DNA of 64,000 bases from Tardiphaga sp. 709. Its GTDB lineage: Bacteria; Pseudomonadota; Alphaproteobacteria; Rhizobiales; Xanthobacteraceae. Location: assembly GCF_032401055.1 (NCBI RefSeq), contig NZ_CP135529.1, forward strand, positions 5,826,501 to 5,890,500, given 5' to 3'. Positions 60,635-64,000 of the stretch are shown piece by piece. Position 1 is the first letter of the stretch, and every line of letters starts with the position of its first letter. The translations under genes and the position numbers were made by a program. The notes under the pieces were generated by a model. That model did no database searches. It saw only the letters and a list, made by a program, of their open reading frames with translations, and was not told the origin of the DNA.

Positions 60635-61888
60635 TCAGCTCACCATCTTGTGAGGCTTGAACAGGCGGCCCTTTTCCACCACGAGGATCACCGCGAATGC
60701 AGTGAGGGTGCAAAGAAAAAGGCCGGTCGCGAACGGCAGTAGAGTGCCGTCATAGTGCTGGCCGATAACCGTGCCGATGGCGATACCCAGCAGCGTGGTC
60801 AGCGTCCCGTAGAGCGAGGAGGCCGTGCCGGCGATGTGGCCCTGCGGCTCCATCGCCAGTGCGGTGAAATTCGAGAACATCAGGCCGAAGGCAAACATCA
60901 TCAGCATCGACAGCGCGATGAACAACCATAGCGGCATGAAGCCCATCGCCACGGCCAATAACATCGCCGCGCCAGCAGTGACGAAACCGAGCAGGGCGCC
61001 GTGGGAGAGTGCCCGCATGCCAAGGCGATGGACGACGCGCGAGTTGAAGAAGCTGGCCGCAGCGACGCCGAAAGCGATGGAAGCAAAGGCAAGCGGGAAA
61101 TATGGCCCGAGATGGAAAATCTCGGTGAACACCTGCTGCGACGTAAACACGAAAGCGAACAGTGCGCCCTGCAGGATGCCGGCAGCGAGGCCGTAACCGA
61201 GCGTCTGCCGATGGCTGACGGTTTGCCGATAGGCATAGAGCACATCACGAATGGCGAGCGAGCGGCGTTTGGCGGCCGGCAGCGTCTCCGGCATTCGCCA
61301 GGCACTCCAGGCCAGCGTCAGCAGGCCGTACAGCATCAGCACGACAAAGATGCCGCGCCATTCCGTGAGAACCATCAGGGCTTGGCCGAGAGACGGGGCG
61401 ATGACCGGCACGGAAATGAAAACCATGATGGCCAGTGACATGACGCTGGCCATGCGGCGGCCGGCATAGCAGTCCCGGACGATCGACACCGCGATCACGC
61501 GCGTCGCCGCGGTGCCGATGCCCTGCAGCAGGCGGGCCAGCAACAGGATTTCGAACGACGGTGCGAACAGCGCGAGCACGCTCGCAGCGCAATAGACGGC
61601 CATTCCGCCGAGCAGGATGGGACGCCGGCCGTAGCGGTCCGACAGCGGGCCGATGGCGAATTGGGCCACGCCGAAGCCGAGCAGGAAGACCGAGAGGACG
61701 CTCTGAAGGTGGTTGGCATCAGGGACTTTGAAGGCCGCACCGATATGCGGCAGCGCCGGCAGCATGATGTCCATGGCGAGCGGATTCAGCGCCATGATCG
61801 AAGCGATCACGACGACAAATTCGCCAAATTTCATTGGACTATGGGTCGATGACACCACAAGGGGGGCGTCGGCGTTGATGTCGGTCAC
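60635..61888 (-). CDS. Bcr/CflA-type MFS multidrug efflux transporter
   Basis: Product of 417 aa with 12 TM helices. The MFS motif A is GPLSDRYGRRPILLGG after TM2, and antiporter motif C falls near TM5 (ISVPVIAPSLGQALMVL). The N-terminal MLPALPHIGAAF segment is typical of the DHA1 Bcr/CflA subfamily. Drug/H+ antiport at the inner membrane is expected. The start ATG 61888 sits close to the divergent 154-bp gap before the pcp gene. Substrate unknown. Confidence 0.9.
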   Translation of the reverse strand: MTDINADAPLVVSSTHSPMKFGEFVVVIASIMALNPLAMDIMLPALPHIGAAFKVPDANHLQSVLSVFLLGFGVAQFAIGPLSDRYGRRPILLGGMAVYCAASVLALFAPSFEILLLARLLQGIGTAATRVIAVSIVRDCYAGRRMASVMSLAIMVFISVPVIAPSLGQALMVLTEWRGIFVVLMLYGLLTLAWSAWRMPETLPAAKRRSLAIRDVLYAYRQTVSHRQTLGYGLAAGILQGALFAFVFTSQQVFTEIFHLGPYFPLAFASIAFGVAAASFFNSRVVHRLGMRALSHGALLGFVTAGAAMLLAVAMGFMPLWLFIALSMLMMFAFGLMFSNFTALAMEPQGHIAGTASSLYGTLTTLLGIAIGTVIGQHYDGTLLPFATGLFLCTLTAFAVILVVEKGRLFKPHKMVS

Positions 61889-62041
61889 AAAGCTGTCCTT
61901 GGAAGTATTCCCGCCATTAGGGTCTTCATGCTGCGACGCACAAGTTGACTTTCGGCATGGCTGCGTCGCGGAAACCGGCGGAATTTCCCCAATTTATGAA
62001 TTAATGTTCAGAAAATAGCCGGGAGCGTCGTTTCGACGGTC

Positions 62042-62698
62042 TCAAACCCGGGAATTCCTGGCCGCATCACGCAGTTTGACCCGGGTCATGCGGATCATTT
62101 CCAGCAGGATCGCTTCACCGGTATCGGTAAGCTCGTCGGAGGTCATGCGACGCGACGCAGTGTCTTGCGCCAGCAGCGGCACATGGACGAAGGCCGCGAG
62201 GCGTGGCCCGTTCGGCGCGCGGGTGGCCTCAATGCTGCGCCACGAAAGGTAATTGCAGAGATAGCGGCCTGCATCGCGTGAGGGGCGCACATCGGTGCCG
62301 CCAGCGAGGGCGGCCCGGAACAGACGCGCCGTGTGCGGGCCGAACATCTGCGCGCCGGCGCCAGGTACGATGCTGGCGCGGCGCACCGTGGCGTGGCCGG
62401 CATCGGGCCATAGCATGGACACCGCGTTGCGGGCGCGCGTCTCGATCCGGACATAGGGCGTGCGCGCGGCGAGGCCGAACATCAGCAGAGCATCCGGACG
62501 ATGGCGCGCGATCAGCTCGGGCAATTCGCGGTCGACGGTGGCATAGGTGACGTCGAAAATATGCGCGATGCGGGTGACGTCGGCGAAAGCAGGACGGCGC
62601 AGCGTTGCGAGTTTTCGCACCAGCGCCTGTGTCGGATTGAACGGCGCGCCGGGGAACGGGCCGAAGCCGGTGATGAGGATGCGCGGGGCGCTGCTCAT
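62042..62698 (-). CDS. pcp: Pyroglutamyl-peptidase I (peptidase C15 family)
   Basis: Product of 218 aa. It removes N-terminal pyroglutamate from peptides. The start ILITGFGPFPGAPFNPTQ is characteristic. Catalytic residues are E86 (RIETRARN), C148 (SRDAGRYLCNY) and H172 (FVHVPLL), spaced like the canonical Glu80-Cys144-His167. It is cytoplasmic, without a signal peptide. The stop of meaB (leftward) is at 62700, 1 bp before the pcp ATG at 62698, so the two genes form one transcript. Confidence 0.9.
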   Translation of the reverse strand: MSSAPRILITGFGPFPGAPFNPTQALVRKLATLRRPAFADVTRIAHIFDVTYATVDRELPELIARHRPDALLMFGLAARTPYVRIETRARNAVSMLWPDAGHATVRRASIVPGAGAQMFGPHTARLFRAALAGGTDVRPSRDAGRYLCNYLSWRSIEATRAPNGPRLAAFVHVPLLAQDTASRRMTSDELTDTGEAILLEMIRMTRVKLRDAARNSRV

Positions 62699-62699
62699 C

Positions 62700-63686
62700 T
62701 CAATCCTTCAACAGCGTGACGATCGCCTCCGCCGCGACGGCAGGCGTCATCATGCCGTCGGCGACGTCGCGTTCGACTTGTTTGACCTTGCTGCGAATGC
62801 CGGGATCGCTGCGCAGCCGCGCCTTCAAACGATCCTCCAGCATGGTCCACATCCATTTTACCTGCTGCTCGCGGCGGCGGGCGGCGAAATCGCCGGACGC
62901 GTTCATCGCCGTGCGATGCGCGACGACCTTGTCCCAGAGCTCGGCGATACCCGTCCTGGTCAATGCCGAATAGGTCACGACCGGCGGATGCCAGTGCTCC
63001 GAGCGCGGCGCGAGGATATGGAGCGCGCCGCGATAATCCCCAGCGGTGATATTGGCGCGCTTCAGGTTGTCGCCATCGGACTTGTTGATGGCGATCATGT
63101 CAGCGAGTTCGATCAGGCCTTTCTTGATCCCCTGCAACTCATCGCCACCGCCGGGCAGCATCAGTGCAAGAAAGAAATCGGTCATGTCGCAGACCGCGGT
63201 TTCCGACTGGCCGATGCCGACGGTTTCCACCAGCACCACGTCGAAGCCGGCGGCTTCACACAGTAACATGGCCTCGCGGGTTTTTGCCGCGACGCCGCCG
63301 AGCGTGCCGGAGGACGGCGAGGGGCGGATGAAGGCGTTCGGATGAGCCGACAGATCGTTCATCCGCGTCTTGTCGCCGAGGATCGATCCACCGGTGCGCG
63401 CCGAGGACGGATCGACCGCCAGCACGGCGACCTTGTGGCCGCGCTCGATCAGATACATGCCGAGCACATCGATGGTGGTCGATTTGCCGACACCGGGCGA
63501 GCCGGTGATGCCGACGCGAAACGCCTTGCCTGTAGCGGGCAACAGCGCTTGCACGAGCTCGCGCGCGGCGGTCTGATGATCGGCACGGCGGCTTTCCACC
63601 AGCGTGATCGCCCGCGCCAGCGCGGCGCGGGAGCCGGCGCGGAGGTCTTTGGCGAGCGCGTCGATATCGATGGGGGCTTTCGTCAC
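62700..63686 (-). CDS. meaB: Methylmalonyl-CoA mutase-associated GTPase MeaB
   Basis: Product of 328 aa. The G1 loop is GSPGVGKST (62-70). G3 includes DVVLVETVGIGQSE, G4 is NKSD, and a C-terminal dimerisation arm (RRREQQVKWMWTMLEDRL) is present. MeaB (ArgK/ATPase family) protects and reloads adenosylcobalamin mutases. The GTG at 63686 overlaps the stop of the upstream DUF3298-like gene (GTGA) and has AAGGACG 7-8 bases upstream; an upstream extension is rejected. The mutase gene itself is not in the window. Confidence 0.92.
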   Translation of the reverse strand: MTKAPIDIDALAKDLRAGSRAALARAITLVESRRADHQTAARELVQALLPATGKAFRVGITGSPGVGKSTTIDVLGMYLIERGHKVAVLAVDPSSARTGGSILGDKTRMNDLSAHPNAFIRPSPSSGTLGGVAAKTREAMLLCEAAGFDVVLVETVGIGQSETAVCDMTDFFLALMLPGGGDELQGIKKGLIELADMIAINKSDGDNLKRANITAGDYRGALHILAPRSEHWHPPVVTYSALTRTGIAELWDKVVAHRTAMNASGDFAARRREQQVKWMWTMLEDRLKARLRSDPGIRSKVKQVERDVADGMMTPAVAAEAIVTLLKD

Positions 63687-64000
63687 TTGTCGTCGTCCTT
63701 CGGCCGCTCGCCGGCGAAGATCGCGCCGCCCTCGGCCGACAGATAGGGCTTGAGCTTCTCCCACGGCACGAAGGCGTGGTAATCGCCTTCGGCATAGGAG
63801 CCGACCGCATAGGGGCCGTAATGGAAGCTGAGGCCGGAGCTCTTGCCGGCTGACGTCGACGGCGCCAGCGATACCGGCCCGATCTTGAGCAGCTTCGGCT
63901 CCAGCGCGTCGACGAGGCTCATGTCGGGATTGTCGTTGTCGCGCTGTTTCTTCTCGACTTTTAGATCGGCGACGACCGCATCGCGGATCGCCGTCATCGC
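63683..64000 (-). CDS. DUF3298-like domain protein, C-terminal part (runs off the right edge)
   Basis: The visible 105 residues end ...AGERPKDDDK. The segment FHYGPYAVGSYAEGDYHAFVPWEKLKPYL matches the DUF3298 (RsiV-like) C-terminal pattern F-x-PYxVGxYAxG-x-x-x-x-x-PxxxL. The N-terminus, and probably a signal or lipid anchor, is outside the window. It overlaps meaB by GTGA, giving translational coupling. DUF3298 is found in periplasmic proteins and RsiV-type anti-sigma factors; it may bind lysozyme-like ligands. Confidence 0.75.
   Translation of the reverse strand, partial: AMTAIRDAVVADLKVEKKQRDNDNPDMSLVDALEPKLLKIGPVSLAPSTSAGKSSGLSFHYGPYAVGSYAEGDYHAFVPWEKLKPYLSAEGGAIFAGERPKDDDK

Noticed and set aside
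1-64000. CRISPR arrays, tRNA or rRNA genes, prophage and insertion sequences
   Set aside because: I found no regularly spaced direct repeats, tRNA-like cloverleaf, conserved rRNA text, integrase or transposase. The only mobile-like DNA is the palindromic repeats.

Overview
The window looks like chromosomal DNA of an alphaproteobacterium of the Bradyrhizobium/Rhodopseudomonas/Tardiphaga group (Nitrobacteraceae). Support comes from the high G+C content, a GTTC-N7-GTTC type SOS box, an ECF sigma/NrsF pair, a bacteriophytochrome joined to an HWE kinase, the neighbouring TIGR03809-like and TIGR03808-like genes (families I know only from this group), and palindromic repeats typical of these genomes. 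I see no rRNA, tRNA, CRISPR array, transposase or phage gene.

Layout. (1) 1-5763: oxidative sugar-acid catabolism, with an aldehyde dehydrogenase end, SMP-30 lactonase, uronate dehydrogenase, an IlvD/Edd dehydratase with arabinonate-dehydratase cysteine spacing, and two PfkB-type kinases. (2) 5968-7739: a VOC protein and a TauE/SafE permease, tail to tail across a palindromic repeat. (3) 7839-16106: a TetR regulator followed by a seven-gene operon that joins an NMT1/THI5-type ABC importer to an enolase-superfamily enzyme, a Gfo/Idh dehydrogenase, a DUF993 protein and a TIM-barrel isomerase. Its substrate is unknown. (4) 16493-21604: a self-operated TetR/MFP/HAE1-RND efflux operon. (5) 22479-30983: a DNA repair island. 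A radical SAM protein and a DUF4130-UdgX fusion point left. The SOS mutasome genes imuA, imuB and dnaE2 point right from a promoter carrying a perfect LexA-type box. (6) 31016-45300: a CaiB-like protein of odd architecture, a heavy-metal type RND system whose pump gene is frameshifted, a bacteriophytochrome, a TolC-like protein, and two acyl-CoA genes. (7) 45631-55359: ECF sigma/NrsF, an epimerase/FMO pair, a DUF2336 protein, a diguanylate cyclase, and a second ECF sigma/anti-sigma pair followed by a secreted subtilase. (8) 55767-58752: the TIGR03809/TIGR03808 pair, then 1.1 kb of dispersed-repeat DNA. (9) 58753-64000: HxlR/DoxX, a frameshifted MAPEG gene, an MFS efflux pump, a pyroglutamyl-peptidase, MeaB, and a truncated DUF3298-like gene at the edge.

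The strongest leads are four. First, the anti-sigma factor at 52797-53525 has an extracytoplasmic domain that looks like the propeptide of the subtilase encoded next to it. Second, the ABC/enolase/DUF993 operon looks like an unassigned catabolic pathway. Third, the SOS box sits between the UdgX/radical SAM genes and imuA-imuB-dnaE2. Fourth, two genes carry frameshifts inside short CG runs, which may be real decay or sequence error.
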